From: an uncultured Phycisphaerales bacterium
Lineage (GTDB): Bacteria; Planctomycetota; Phycisphaerae; UBA1845; CAIVHJ01
Assembly: GCA_903905665.1 (NCBI GenBank)
Contig: CAIVHJ010000411.1
Span: forward strand, 1 to 5,906
DNA: 5,906 nt
Direction: 5' to 3'
A program made the translations under genes and the position numbers. The first letter of the stretch is position 1; each line of letters opens with the position of its first letter. Shown one piece after another: positions 1-5,215 of this stretch. The notes under the pieces are model-generated. The model had not been told where the DNA came from and ran no database searches. It saw only the letters and a program-made list of their open reading frames with translations.

Positions 1-105
1 GACGACGACGATGACGACTTCAACCCAACGGAATCGTACATCATGCCTGATGAGGACGATGGCAACGAAAATGATAAAACCGATGATGATGATGAAAATT
101 CTTAA
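1..105 (+). CDS. 3' end of a gene for a protein with an acidic C-terminal tail (partial)
   Basis: The first frame is open from position 1 to a TAA stop at 103-105 and gives 34 residues. Eighteen are Asp or Glu and only one is basic; it begins with six Asp and ends TDDDDENS. The 5' end is missing. Such acidic tails occur on single-stranded DNA-binding proteins and other nucleic-acid-associated proteins, and a DNA-metabolism role would fit the primase downstream. However, the tail does not end in the hydrophobic tip typical of bacterial SSB, and nothing here identifies the family. The runs of GAC and GAT codons make the DNA itself repetitive. It is probably part of the mobile element because it is on the same strand. 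Confidence 0.6.
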   Translation, partial: DDDDDDFNPTESYIMPDEDDGNENDKTDDDDENS

Positions 106-112
106 CTAAGTC

Positions 113-158
113 GTTTCATGAAATATCGCCAAAATGAAATGAAACAAGTTTTTTCTTT
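113..158 (+). terminator. Possible Rho-independent terminator after the acidic-tail gene
   Basis: GTTTCAT (113-119) and ATGAAAC (139-145) form a 7-bp inverted repeat with a 19-nt loop, followed by six T at 149-154 and more T to 158. It lies 8 bp after the stop codon at 105. The stem is AT-rich and weak. The left arm is also part of a perfect palindrome TTTCATGAAA (114-123), so the site could instead bind a dimeric regulator. Confidence 0.35.
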
Positions 159-212
159 CCTCATAACTCTAGTACACACCAACACTTAACGACGTTTCAG
201 TTTTTGTTTCAT

Positions 213-385
213 CTCGAAAATGAAAATTCTCCCCTTATGTGGAGGGATGAAATTTTTTCATATTCCGTGGTAAAGACGCCACTGAAATGTCCCCTCCTTA
301 TGAGGGGAGAATTTTCGGAAATTTCAGAAACCACTAGCAAAACACCACTCGAAATGTCCTTTACATATGGAGGGAGATTTTTTTT
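213..385. repeat. Three related palindromic repeats upstream of the regulator and primase genes
   Basis: Three units share the pattern GAAATGTCC - TTATG or ATATG - AGGGAGA - T-run. Unit 1 spans about 213-261, unit 2 about 276-327 and unit 3 about 345-385. Units 2 and 3 align over 32 bases without gaps and with about seven mismatches. Each can fold: unit 2 has a perfect 7-bp stem TCCCCTC (290-296)/GAGGGGA (302-308) inside an outer stem CTGAAAT (282-288)/ATTTCAG (321-327). Unit 1 has CTCC (229-232)/GGAG (241-244) inside ATGAAAA (220-226)/TTTTCAT (255-261). Unit 3 has TCCTTT (357-362) against GGAGGA-like bases 370-375 with two G-T pairs. The central TATG cores lie 63 and 67 bp apart. Possible roles are operators, replication-origin hairpins or RNA structures; the sequence does not decide. 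Confidence 0.7.
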
Positions 386-398
386 AACTTCAATCAAG

Positions 399-426
399 CA
401 ACGGTCAACGGTCAACGAGCAACGGA
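399..426 (+). repeat. 7-bp tandem repeat (CAACGGT-like, four copies) running into a ribosome binding site
   Basis: CAACGGT (399-405), CAACGGT (406-412), CAACGAG (413-419) and CAACGGA (420-426) are consecutive. The last unit contributes the first bases of the Shine-Dalgarno sequence GGAGGA (424-429) of the gene that starts at 438. It may be a simple slippage product, or a binding site in the 5' untranslated region. Confidence 0.7.
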
Positions 427-437
427 GGATTTGCGGC

Positions 438-638
438 ATGGATAAGAATTTATTGACGACGGGAGAAATTGCGAGGCAATTAGGGTGCACTCGCGATAGG
501 GTGGAATACTTATTGGCAAGTCGTGCTATCGCGCCAGCGGCGCGGGCCGGTAAGAATCGCGTGTTCGATGAAACCGTGCTGACGCGGCTCAGAAACATAA
601 TCATCGACATCGAACGGCGAAACGGAGATACATTGTAG
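438..638 (+). CDS. Small MerR-like helix-turn-helix DNA-binding protein
   Basis: This 66-residue protein looks like a stand-alone MerR-type DNA-binding domain. TTGEIARQLGCTRDRVEYLL (residues 7-26) gives the helix-turn-helix; the ARAGKNRVFDE segment (about 35-45) matches the wing, and a helix with VLTRLRNIIIDIE follows. There is no effector or dimerisation coiled-coil domain, so it resembles small phage regulators and excisionase-type proteins. The frame stays open upstream to 204, but ATG 438 is chosen because GGAGGA (424-429) sits 8 nt before it and because homology-like sequence begins only there; the upstream part is the AT-rich repeat region. It lies 27 bp before the primase gene and is probably transcribed with it. 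It may bind the repeats upstream and control the replication gene, which is inference. Confidence 0.8.
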   Translation: MDKNLLTTGEIARQLGCTRDRVEYLLASRAIAPAARAGKNRVFDETVLTRLRNIIIDIERRNGDTL

Positions 639-665
639 CGCACACATCTTAAAAGTAGGTGAACG

Positions 666-2738
666 ATGGCTAATTTACTCATGGATGAAATTACCGACGG
701 CCTCGCGCGGGGGTTTGCTTTCACTCCGCTTGATGGAAAAAAACCGATCTTGAAAAACTGGACGACACAACCAAGGGCAAACTTGGATGAGGTTCGGGCG
801 TGGGTGGCTGGCGGAAAAAATATCGGGCTCAGAACGGGCCAAGTTTCGGGAGGGATCGTGGTAATCGATATCGACGGCCCATGTTCTATCGACTTTCCCA
901 AGACGTGGACCGCCCAGACTGCACGGGGAACGCACCTCTATTATCATGCAGAAAATCCAATGCCGAACAGTTCCCGCCGAATTGCTGATCATGTCGATAC
1001 GAGAGCCGACGGCGGGCAAGTCGTGTATCCTGGTTCGATCCACCCTGAAACGAAAACGCACTACCGTTGGGTTGAGGGATGTTCGCCAAGGGAGCGGCAA
1101 ATTGCCGATTTGCCTCAGTGGGTTGCTGAACGCTTAACGAAATCACCCGCCCCACCGCCCCCCCTTGGCCCACCACCGAATGAAATTGAGAATCGCGCCA
1201 GCGCATACCTGAACGCCATGCCCCCCGCCGTGAGCGGGAGTGGCGGACATGCCGCAACGTACACCGCTGCGGTAGCGTTGGTGCACGGGTTTGATTTGTC
1301 AGAGGATCGCGCCTTCGATTTGCTATCGAAGCATTTCAACGCACGCTGCACGCCGCCATGGACAGAGGCGGAACTGAGGCACAAAGTGACCGACGCCGCA
1401 ACTAAGCCACACGACAAGCCGAGAGGCTGGCTGCTGAACGACAACGCACAATGTCGGCACGAACCGGCACAGCCGATTAGAGAACCACGACACGACACAC
1501 GCGACTGGCCCACCCTTGACGCGAAAGCACTTCATGGGTTGGGGGGTGAAATCGTCCGAGCAATCGAGCCGCACACCGAAGCCGATTCCGTGGCGTTATT
1601 GATTCACTTGCTAGTCGCGTTCGGCATAATCATTGGACGACGTGCTCATTTTGTTGCCGATGGAGCCGAACACTACGCCAACTTGTTCGCTGTCCTTGTT
1701 GGCGAAACGAGCCGGGGGCGTAAGGGGACTTCGCAGCGGCAAGTTATGAGACTTTTTGAGGCAATCGAGCCGGAGTGGGCCAGTTATGGGCTGGCGGAAG
1801 GGCTATCGTCCGGTGAGGGGCTTATCTGGAACGTCCGCGACGCGATTACGAAACGCGAGCCGATCAGGGACCACAAGAAAATTGTCGCGTACGATGATGT
1901 TGTGATTGATCCCGGAATAGAAGACAAGCGATTGCTGGTTTCTGAATCGGAATTTTCGCAAGGGCTGCGAATGTCGGCACGGGATGGGAATACACTGTCG
2001 GCCGTGATTCGGCGTGCGTGGGATACCGGAAACCTGAGAACACTGACGAAAAACTCCCCAGCCACCGCGACTGGCGCACATATTGGAATCGTCGGGCACA
2101 TCACCGCCGACGAACTACGTGCGCAATTGAGTACAACCGAAATCGCCAACGGGTTCGCCAATCGGTTCTTGTGGCTGTGCGTTCGCCGTTCAAAGTGCCT
2201 GCCGGAGGGTGGACGTATTCACGAAGTGGACTTCGATCACATTCTGCAAAGGCTCCGTGGCGCGATTCATTTTTCAAGAACCGTTGGGGTGATTCAACGC
2301 GACGCCGAAACTGCCTCAATGTGGGCTGCGGTTTATCCAACGCTAAGCGCAGGGTGTCCGGGGTTGTTGGGTGCTGTGACGGCACGTGCTGAAGCACAGG
2401 TGATGCGACTGGCGATGATTTACGCCTTGCTGGACGAGTCGAGCGAAATCCGCGCCGAGCACTTGATTGCATCGCTTGCGGTATGGGAATACGCCGAGTT
2501 GTCTTGTCGGTACATCTTCGGGAATGCCATAGGTGACGACGTAGCGGACGGTATTTTAAGGGGGTTACAGGGTGCGCCAATGGGGATGACAAGGACCGCG
2601 ATATCGGGGTTATTCAATCGTCACGTTTCGGCTGTACGCATCGACGCGGCACTGGCGATCCTTGTCAATCACAATCGGGCGTACGCGAAGCGGTCGGAAA
2701 CTGATGGGCGTACGGTTGAAATATGGTTTCCAATGTGA
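666..2738 (+). CDS. Prim-Pol primase fused to a P-loop helicase-like ATPase (DUF3987-like)
   Basis: A 690-residue replication protein. Residues 1-155 are a bifunctional primase/polymerase (AEP superfamily) domain. The metal-binding DxD is in VVIDIDG (65-71), the second motif GTHLYYH has His90, and the third region is PGSIHPETKTHYRW (122-135). A proline-rich linker (about 160-172) follows. Residues 176-256 resemble a PriCT-type domain (SGSGGHAAT, PPWTEAELRHK). Residues 280-615 are the ATPase: Walker A GETSRGRKGTS (346-356), Walker B-like LLVSESEF (423-430), a GNTLSAVIRRAWD segment (441-453), a TKNSPATATGAH segment (461-472) and an Arg in NGFANRFLW (495-503). Residues 620-690 look like a winged helix. 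ATG 666 is preceded by AGGTGA (657-662). Such fusions can prime and unwind DNA for autonomous replication of plasmids and satellites. The domain calls are from motif reading; the exact family name is less certain. Confidence 0.9.
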   Translation: MANLLMDEITDGLARGFAFTPLDGKKPILKNWTTQPRANLDEVRAWVAGGKNIGLRTGQVSGGIVVIDIDGPCSIDFPKTWTAQTARGTHLYYHAENPMPNSSRRIADHVDTRADGGQVVYPGSIHPETKTHYRWVEGCSPRERQIADLPQWVAERLTKSPAPPPPLGPPPNEIENRASAYLNAMPPAVSGSGGHAATYTAAVALVHGFDLSEDRAFDLLSKHFNARCTPPWTEAELRHKVTDAATKPHDKPRGWLLNDNAQCRHEPAQPIREPRHDTRDWPTLDAKALHGLGGEIVRAIEPHTEADSVALLIHLLVAFGIIIGRRAHFVADGAEHYANLFAVLVGETSRGRKGTSQRQVMRLFEAIEPEWASYGLAEGLSSGEGLIWNVRDAITKREPIRDHKKIVAYDDVVIDPGIEDKRLLVSESEFSQGLRMSARDGNTLSAVIRRAWDTGNLRTLTKNSPATATGAHIGIVGHITADELRAQLSTTEIANGFANRFLWLCVRRSKCLPEGGRIHEVDFDHILQRLRGAIHFSRTVGVIQRDAETASMWAAVYPTLSAGCPGLLGAVTARAEAQVMRLAMIYALLDESSEIRAEHLIASLAVWEYAELSCRYIFGNAIGDDVADGILRGLQGAPMGMTRTAISGLFNRHVSAVRIDAALAILVNHNRAYAKRSETDGRTVEIWFPM

Positions 2739-2747
2739 GGGGCTTCT

Positions 2748-2899
2748 TTCGCAAAATTCGCTTATTTCGCACTTCTGTATCTTTCGCTTAATAACACGTA
2801 AGGAACTTACGAACGAATGGGTATATATATAAAGATATGTGAATCAAAGGTTAATGAATTAACAGTATATGAGGGTGCGAAAAAAGCGAAAACTGCGAA
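2748..2899. repeat. Opposed iteron-like TTCGC/GCGAA arrays flanking an AT-rich stretch (possible replication origin)
   Basis: TTCGC occurs at 2748, 2757 and 2766, exactly 9 bp apart, with a further copy at 2783. GCGAA, its reverse complement, occurs at 2877, 2886 and 2895, again exactly 9 bp apart. The 23-bp block 2748-2770 matches the reverse complement of 2877-2899 at 19 of 23 positions. Between them, about 2813-2873 is only about one quarter GC and includes TATATATATA and TTAATGAATTAA. Direct repeats beside an easily melted region are the usual architecture of a replication origin, and the primase-helicase gene ends just before. The right array lies inside the gene at 2817-3059, where it encodes AKKAKTAKE, so coding constraint is an alternative explanation for that half. 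Confidence 0.5.
2797..2811 (+). promoter_or_regulatory. Hairpin covering the likely ribosome binding site of the next gene
   Basis: CGTAAG (2797-2802), GAA (2803-2805) and CTTACG (2806-2811) form a perfect 6-bp inverted repeat with a 3-nt loop. The only Shine-Dalgarno-like sequence for the ATG at 2817, AAGGA (2800-2804), lies within it. Folding in the mRNA would hide that site; as DNA it could be a dimeric operator. Both roles are inferred. Confidence 0.4.
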
Positions 2900-3059
2900 A
2901 GAAGGGTGTGGACTATCTCATGCAGACGCCGAGTTCATCCGTTTCTGGCGGGTGGCGATCCCACGTCCAGACGGATGCGGCTTTTATGATCCAGCGAATT
3001 GCCCCCGCTGGCTGCTGGCGGACACGACGACTGGGGCTGTGGAAAGCGAAATCTTATGA
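2817..3059 (+). CDS. Hypothetical protein, first gene of the overlapping integrase cluster
   Basis: I do not recognise this 80-residue protein. The N-terminal part (1-30) is Lys-rich and is encoded by very AT-rich DNA that carries the GCGAA array. The C-terminal part has SHADAEFIRFWR, PRPDGCGFYDPANCPRWLL and ends VESEIL, and reads like real coding sequence with three Cys that might bind metal, but no classic zinc motif is complete. ATG 2817 is the first possible start after an in-frame stop at 2799; the AAGGA before it is 12 nt away and inside a hairpin, so initiation may be weak or regulated. The stop overlaps the next start as ATGA (3056-3059), which argues that the frame is genuine. No membrane segment or signal peptide is visible. 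Confidence 0.6.
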   Translation: MGIYIKICESKVNELTVYEGAKKAKTAKEGCGLSHADAEFIRFWRVAIPRPDGCGFYDPANCPRWLLADTTTGAVESEIL

Positions 3060-3289
3060 CTGGCGAACAAAACCTAGGTGACGGAGAACCTGTGGTGATC
3101 AACTTTGATGAGTTGATTCCAACACCGGAACTCCGTCCGGTATGCAAGTGCGGCAATAAGGAAACGAAAGTTGACTATCGTATGTCAATGAAACACAAAC
3201 ATCAGAGGCGATTCTGCAGGGTGTGCGGGCGTCGCTGGTGGGTGAACAAGGGCGATAAAAAGGACGTATCGAATGATTCAGAAAAATGA
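3056..3289 (+). CDS. Small zinc-ribbon protein
   Basis: A 77-residue protein with a four-cysteine zinc ribbon: CKCG (Cys30, Cys32) and, 21 residues later, CRVCGRRWW (Cys54, Cys57). The segment between is Lys- and His-rich (MSMKHKHQRRF), which suggests nucleic-acid binding. The N-terminal 28 residues are acidic. Short zinc-binding proteins act as transcription activators in some phages and satellites (for example the Ogr/Delta group), but the cysteine spacing here differs, so no such function is assigned. The frame is open upstream to 2999, but ATG 3056 is preferred because it overlaps the preceding stop as ATGA, the hallmark of coupled translation. It overlaps the following gene by 17 bp. Confidence 0.7.
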   Translation: MTGEQNLGDGEPVVINFDELIPTPELRPVCKCGNKETKVDYRMSMKHKHQRRFCRVCGRRWWVNKGDKKDVSNDSEK

Positions 3290-3509
3290 CTCTGGGGCGG
3301 GTTTCATGGAATCACGGCTGCTTACCATTTTGGAGGCGTCCAAGTGGTTAGGAATCTGCGAGCGGAGCCTGTGGGAATTGGTCCACATCGGGAAAATTCC
3401 AACGGTTCGTATCGGCAGATTGCGAAAATTTGATCCTTCGGACTTGGTGGCGTTCAAGAACGGTGCGAAAAAAGTGCTTGACGTTGTAAAAGCAGACGAT
3501 ACACTGTGA
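3273..3509 (+). CDS. Excisionase-like helix-turn-helix protein (possible recombination directionality factor)
   Basis: A 78-residue protein with the typical excisionase-family (HTH_17, MerR-like) domain at about residues 16-62: LLTILEASKWLGICERSLWE forms the helix-turn-helix, KIPTVRIGRLRKF the wing, and DPSDLVAF the final helix. Two genes before the integrase, it is the best candidate for the factor that biases recombination towards excision, although many proteins of this family are plain regulators. ATG 3273 has AAGGA (3260-3264) 8 nt upstream. An alternative ATG at 3306 (residue 12) has only a GGGGCGGG-like sequence before it; the domain is intact from either start. It overlaps the zinc-ribbon gene by 17 bp and the next gene by 4 bp. 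Confidence 0.8.
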   Translation: MIQKNDSGAGFMESRLLTILEASKWLGICERSLWELVHIGKIPTVRIGRLRKFDPSDLVAFKNGAKKVLDVVKADDTL

Positions 3510-3736
3510 GAATGATGACACTATCAGATCAGGTGAGACAGGCGGTACGCAAGAGCGGTTTAACGCGATACCGGATATATAAGATGTCCGGTGTGGATCA
3601 GGCCACACTCTTGCGGTTCATGGCTGGTGCGGAGATTCGCACAGGCACACTGAACAAGTTGGCAGCGGTGCTTAACATAACGATCGTCGTCAAACCACGA
3701 CGACAGAGGAAACAAAATGGCAAGCGTATCATGTGA
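3506..3736 (+). CDS. XRE/Cro-CI-type helix-turn-helix regulator
   Basis: A 76-residue single-domain protein. LSDQVRQAVRKSGLTRYRIY (6-25), MSGVDQATLLRFMAG (27-41) and the TLNKLAAVLNI helix (49-59) match the lambda-repressor-like fold, with recognition helix around DQATLLRFM. The C-terminal tail is basic (KPRRQRKQNGKR). It probably represses or times expression of the element's genes. The start is uncertain: GTG 3506 overlaps the previous stop as GTGA, while ATG 3512 and ATG 3515 are also in frame; none has a clear Shine-Dalgarno, which fits translational coupling. The 3' end overlaps the integrase gene by 20 bp, so the basic tail shares DNA with the integrase ribosome binding site GAGGA (3706-3710). 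Confidence 0.8.
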   Translation: MRMMTLSDQVRQAVRKSGLTRYRIYKMSGVDQATLLRFMAGAEIRTGTLNKLAAVLNITIVVKPRRQRKQNGKRIM

Positions 3737-5003
3737 TTCAAGCGGACGGCGGCGCATTCAATTCACGGGTGCGGATCGACGACGGTACACACTCAGACTG
3801 GGTGAGGTGTCCGCAAAACAGGCTAACACCGTGCGCGGGCACGTCGAGGAAATCGTGAGAGCACAGGTAACAACCACCACACCAGCGGAATCGACAAACT
3901 GGTGGCTTTCGCAGTGCGATGAGGTGATGATCGACAAACTGGCTTCAGTCAATCTCGCAGCGAAACGAACATCGGCAACGCTGGGAGCATTCATCGACGA
4001 TTACATCCAATCACGAAGCGATGTTAAGTCTGGAACAACGACGATGTACGGGCACACGAAACGCTGTCTGATTGAATACTTTGGATCGGGCAAGGCTTTG
4101 CGGGATGTTTCGGCTGGGGACGCGGACCTGTGGCGGCTGTGGCTGTTTTCGCACGAACACCTATCAGAAAACACCGCCAGACGAAGGATCAAACTGGCGC
4201 GCCAATTCTTTCGTGCGGCGGCGCGGCGGAAACTGATTACAGACAATCCGTTCGATGGAATACCAACAACGGTACGCGAGAACCTGAAACGCATGGTATT
4301 CGTAACGCGGGATGATATCCAAAAGGTGCTGGATGCTTGTCCGAATCCTGAATGGCGTCTGATTTTCGCCTTGGCACGATACGGCGGGTTGCGGTGTCCA
4401 TCGGAGATACTGGCGTTGCGGTGGGGTGACGTGGACTGGGAGCACAACAGAATAACCGTCCATAGTCCAAAAACGGAACACCACGCGGGCAAGGATCAGC
4501 GAATCATACCGTTGTTTCCTGAATTGCTACCGCACTTGCAGGAATGTTTCGATCACGCTGTAGAAGGTGCTCAATTCATCATTACAGGCTATAGGGACGC
4601 AAAACAAAACCTACGTACACAAGCGGAGAGGATAATCAAGCGTGCTGGCGTACTGCCTTGGGTGAAGATGTTTCAAAACCTAAGATCGACACGAGAAACC
4701 GAACTGGCGGAAAGTTTCCCCTTGCACGTCGTTTGTGCGTGGTTAGGAAACTCGCAGCCGGTTGCTATGAAGCATTATCTACAAGTCACTGACGATCACT
4801 TCGGGCAAGCGATTCGATGCGAGAAAAAAGTGACGCCAAATCCGACGTTGCAGGCGTCCGTAAGTGACACGAAACCACTCGCAATCAGAAAACAGGACAA
4901 ACTGTACCACGATGACTTACATACAGATGCGGACAATTGCGAACGTGTTCAAAGTAGGGAAGTGGGCCTGCAGGGATTCGAACCCCGGACCAAGAGATTA
5001 TGA
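3717..5003 (+). CDS. int: Tyrosine recombinase integrase
   Basis: A 428-residue tyrosine recombinase that would integrate and excise the element at the tRNA gene. Residues 86-182 are the SAM-like core-binding domain. The catalytic domain spans about 195-365, with Arg226 in GGLRCPSE, Lys252 in SPKTEHH, Arg323 in FQNLRSTRETEL and the nucleophile Tyr354 in KHYLQV. The usual His of the HxxR box is Gln320, and the His/Trp before the tyrosine is Asn345 (WLGNS); as I recall, planctomycete relatives share these changes. The N-terminal 50 residues are basic and may bind arm sites. After residue 366 the tail has no recognisable domain, and residues 416-428 (VGLQGFEPRTKRL) are simply the antisense reading of the tRNA 3' half. 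ATG 3717 has GAGGA (3706-3710) 6 nt upstream. It is the last gene of the overlapping cluster. Confidence 0.95.
   Translation: MASVSCDSSGRRRIQFTGADRRRYTLRLGEVSAKQANTVRGHVEEIVRAQVTTTTPAESTNWWLSQCDEVMIDKLASVNLAAKRTSATLGAFIDDYIQSRSDVKSGTTTMYGHTKRCLIEYFGSGKALRDVSAGDADLWRLWLFSHEHLSENTARRRIKLARQFFRAAARRKLITDNPFDGIPTTVRENLKRMVFVTRDDIQKVLDACPNPEWRLIFALARYGGLRCPSEILALRWGDVDWEHNRITVHSPKTEHHAGKDQRIIPLFPELLPHLQECFDHAVEGAQFIITGYRDAKQNLRTQAERIIKRAGVLPWVKMFQNLRSTRETELAESFPLHVVCAWLGNSQPVAMKHYLQVTDDHFGQAIRCEKKVTPNPTLQASVSDTKPLAIRKQDKLYHDDLHTDADNCERVQSREVGLQGFEPRTKRL
4963..5003. other. Attachment site (right end of the element) within the tRNA-Ile2 3' half
   Basis: The integrase reading frame continues through the antisense of the T arm, variable loop and anticodon stem of the tRNA and stops at TGA 5001-5003, which overlaps the anticodon complement (5000-5002). 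In known systems the crossover lies in the anticodon or T-arm region, and a copy of the tRNA 3' part marks the far end of the element. That copy is not within this window, so the exact core and length of the site cannot be set; these coordinates are the overlap only. Confidence 0.7.
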
Positions 5004-5036
5004 GTCTCCTGCTCTAACCAACTGAGCTACAGGCCC
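4963..5036 (-). tRNA. tRNA-Ile2 (anticodon CAT, read as lysidine-modified)
   Basis: A 74-nt cloverleaf on the minus strand. The acceptor stem GGGCCTG/CAGGCCC pairs fully, the D arm is GCTC/GAGC, the anticodon stem GGAGA/TCTCT encloses loop CTCATAA, and the T arm has TTCGAAT. The anticodon is CAT (5000-5002). G1 pairs with C72, so it is not an initiator. C4-G69 and C5-G68 and the GACTCATAATC...TTGGTC region match tRNA-Ile2, the TilS substrate that reads AUA, rather than elongator tRNA-Met. CCA is not encoded. The 3' half is the integration site of the element, and the gene appears intact after integration. Confidence 0.92.
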
Positions 5037-5215
5037 GCGAATATGTCCAATCAACACCAATCGAGTTCACAGAGAAACACGCTCCCTGATGATTGCGTCT
5101 CTGCTCAACCGGTACTATCCCCATATTCTCATGATCGCCGAATGTAAATCAAGTCTGGTGCGACAGGAATTATCGGACGTGAATTTATCGCGGAGATTTG
5201 GGGTCGATAATAAAG
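5037..5215. other. Intergenic DNA upstream of the tRNA gene, no gene seen
   Basis: No credible coding region is visible on either strand. This stretch must carry the tRNA promoter (minus strand), but I cannot point to convincing -35 and -10 boxes. Its right end holds the possible plus-strand promoter listed separately. It is likely host chromosome because it lies on the far side of the tRNA from the integrase. Confidence 0.5.
5184..5211 (+). promoter_or_regulatory. Weak candidate promoter for a small RNA
   Basis: TTTATC (5184-5189) and GATAAT (5206-5211) are separated by 16 bp; the -10 matches TATAAT in five of six positions and the -35 matches TTGACA in three. Transcription would begin near 5217 and run into the structured segment and terminator downstream. 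Confidence 0.25.

Larger units (their letters stand above)
1..5036. mobile_element. Right part of an integrated mobile element in a tRNA gene
   Basis: A tyrosine recombinase gene ends inside the 3' half of a convergent tRNA gene, the classic layout of an element integrated at a tRNA 3' end. Upstream of it, all on the plus strand, lie an excisionase-like gene, an XRE regulator, a zinc-ribbon gene and a Prim-Pol/helicase fusion, which form a coherent integration and replication set. To the right of the tRNA the content switches to a sulfur-assimilation gene on the minus strand. No second copy of the tRNA 3' sequence is visible near the left edge, so the element extends beyond position 1. No capsid, portal, terminase or conjugation gene is visible. 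The type of element (phage satellite, prophage remnant or integrative plasmid) is open. Confidence 0.8.

Noticed and set aside
1..200. Left attachment site (copy of the tRNA 3' sequence)
   Set aside because: I looked for the T-arm sequence GGGATTCGAACC and its reverse complement near the left edge and found none, so the left end is outside the window.
213..385. CRISPR array
   Set aside because: Only three diverged, partly palindromic units with unequal spacing and no cas genes; the repeats differ too much from each other.
204..437. In-frame upstream extension of the MerR-like gene (78 extra residues)
   Set aside because: The stretch is the AT-rich palindromic repeat region, has no Shine-Dalgarno sequence before its ATG, and the protein has a well-placed GGAGGA before ATG 438.
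209..901. 230-residue open frame on the minus strand
   Set aside because: It lies antisense to the repeats, the MerR-like gene and the primase start, has no recognisable motif, and is a shadow of the real coding strand.
2999..3055. Upstream extension of the zinc-ribbon gene
   Set aside because: It would overlap the previous gene by about 60 bp, whereas ATG 3056 gives a normal 4-bp ATGA overlap.
2869..3081. Alternative 70-residue plus-strand frame in the unknown-gene region
   Set aside because: It starts without a ribosome binding site, reads as a Lys/Arg/Trp-rich out-of-frame product, and would displace the frame whose stop overlaps the zinc-ribbon start as ATGA.
3461..3473. GGTGCGAAAAAAG repeated here and at 2874-2886
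   Set aside because: A 13-base match that encodes GAKK in both genes; it lacks the 9-bp periodic neighbours, so coincidence of codon use is the simpler reading.
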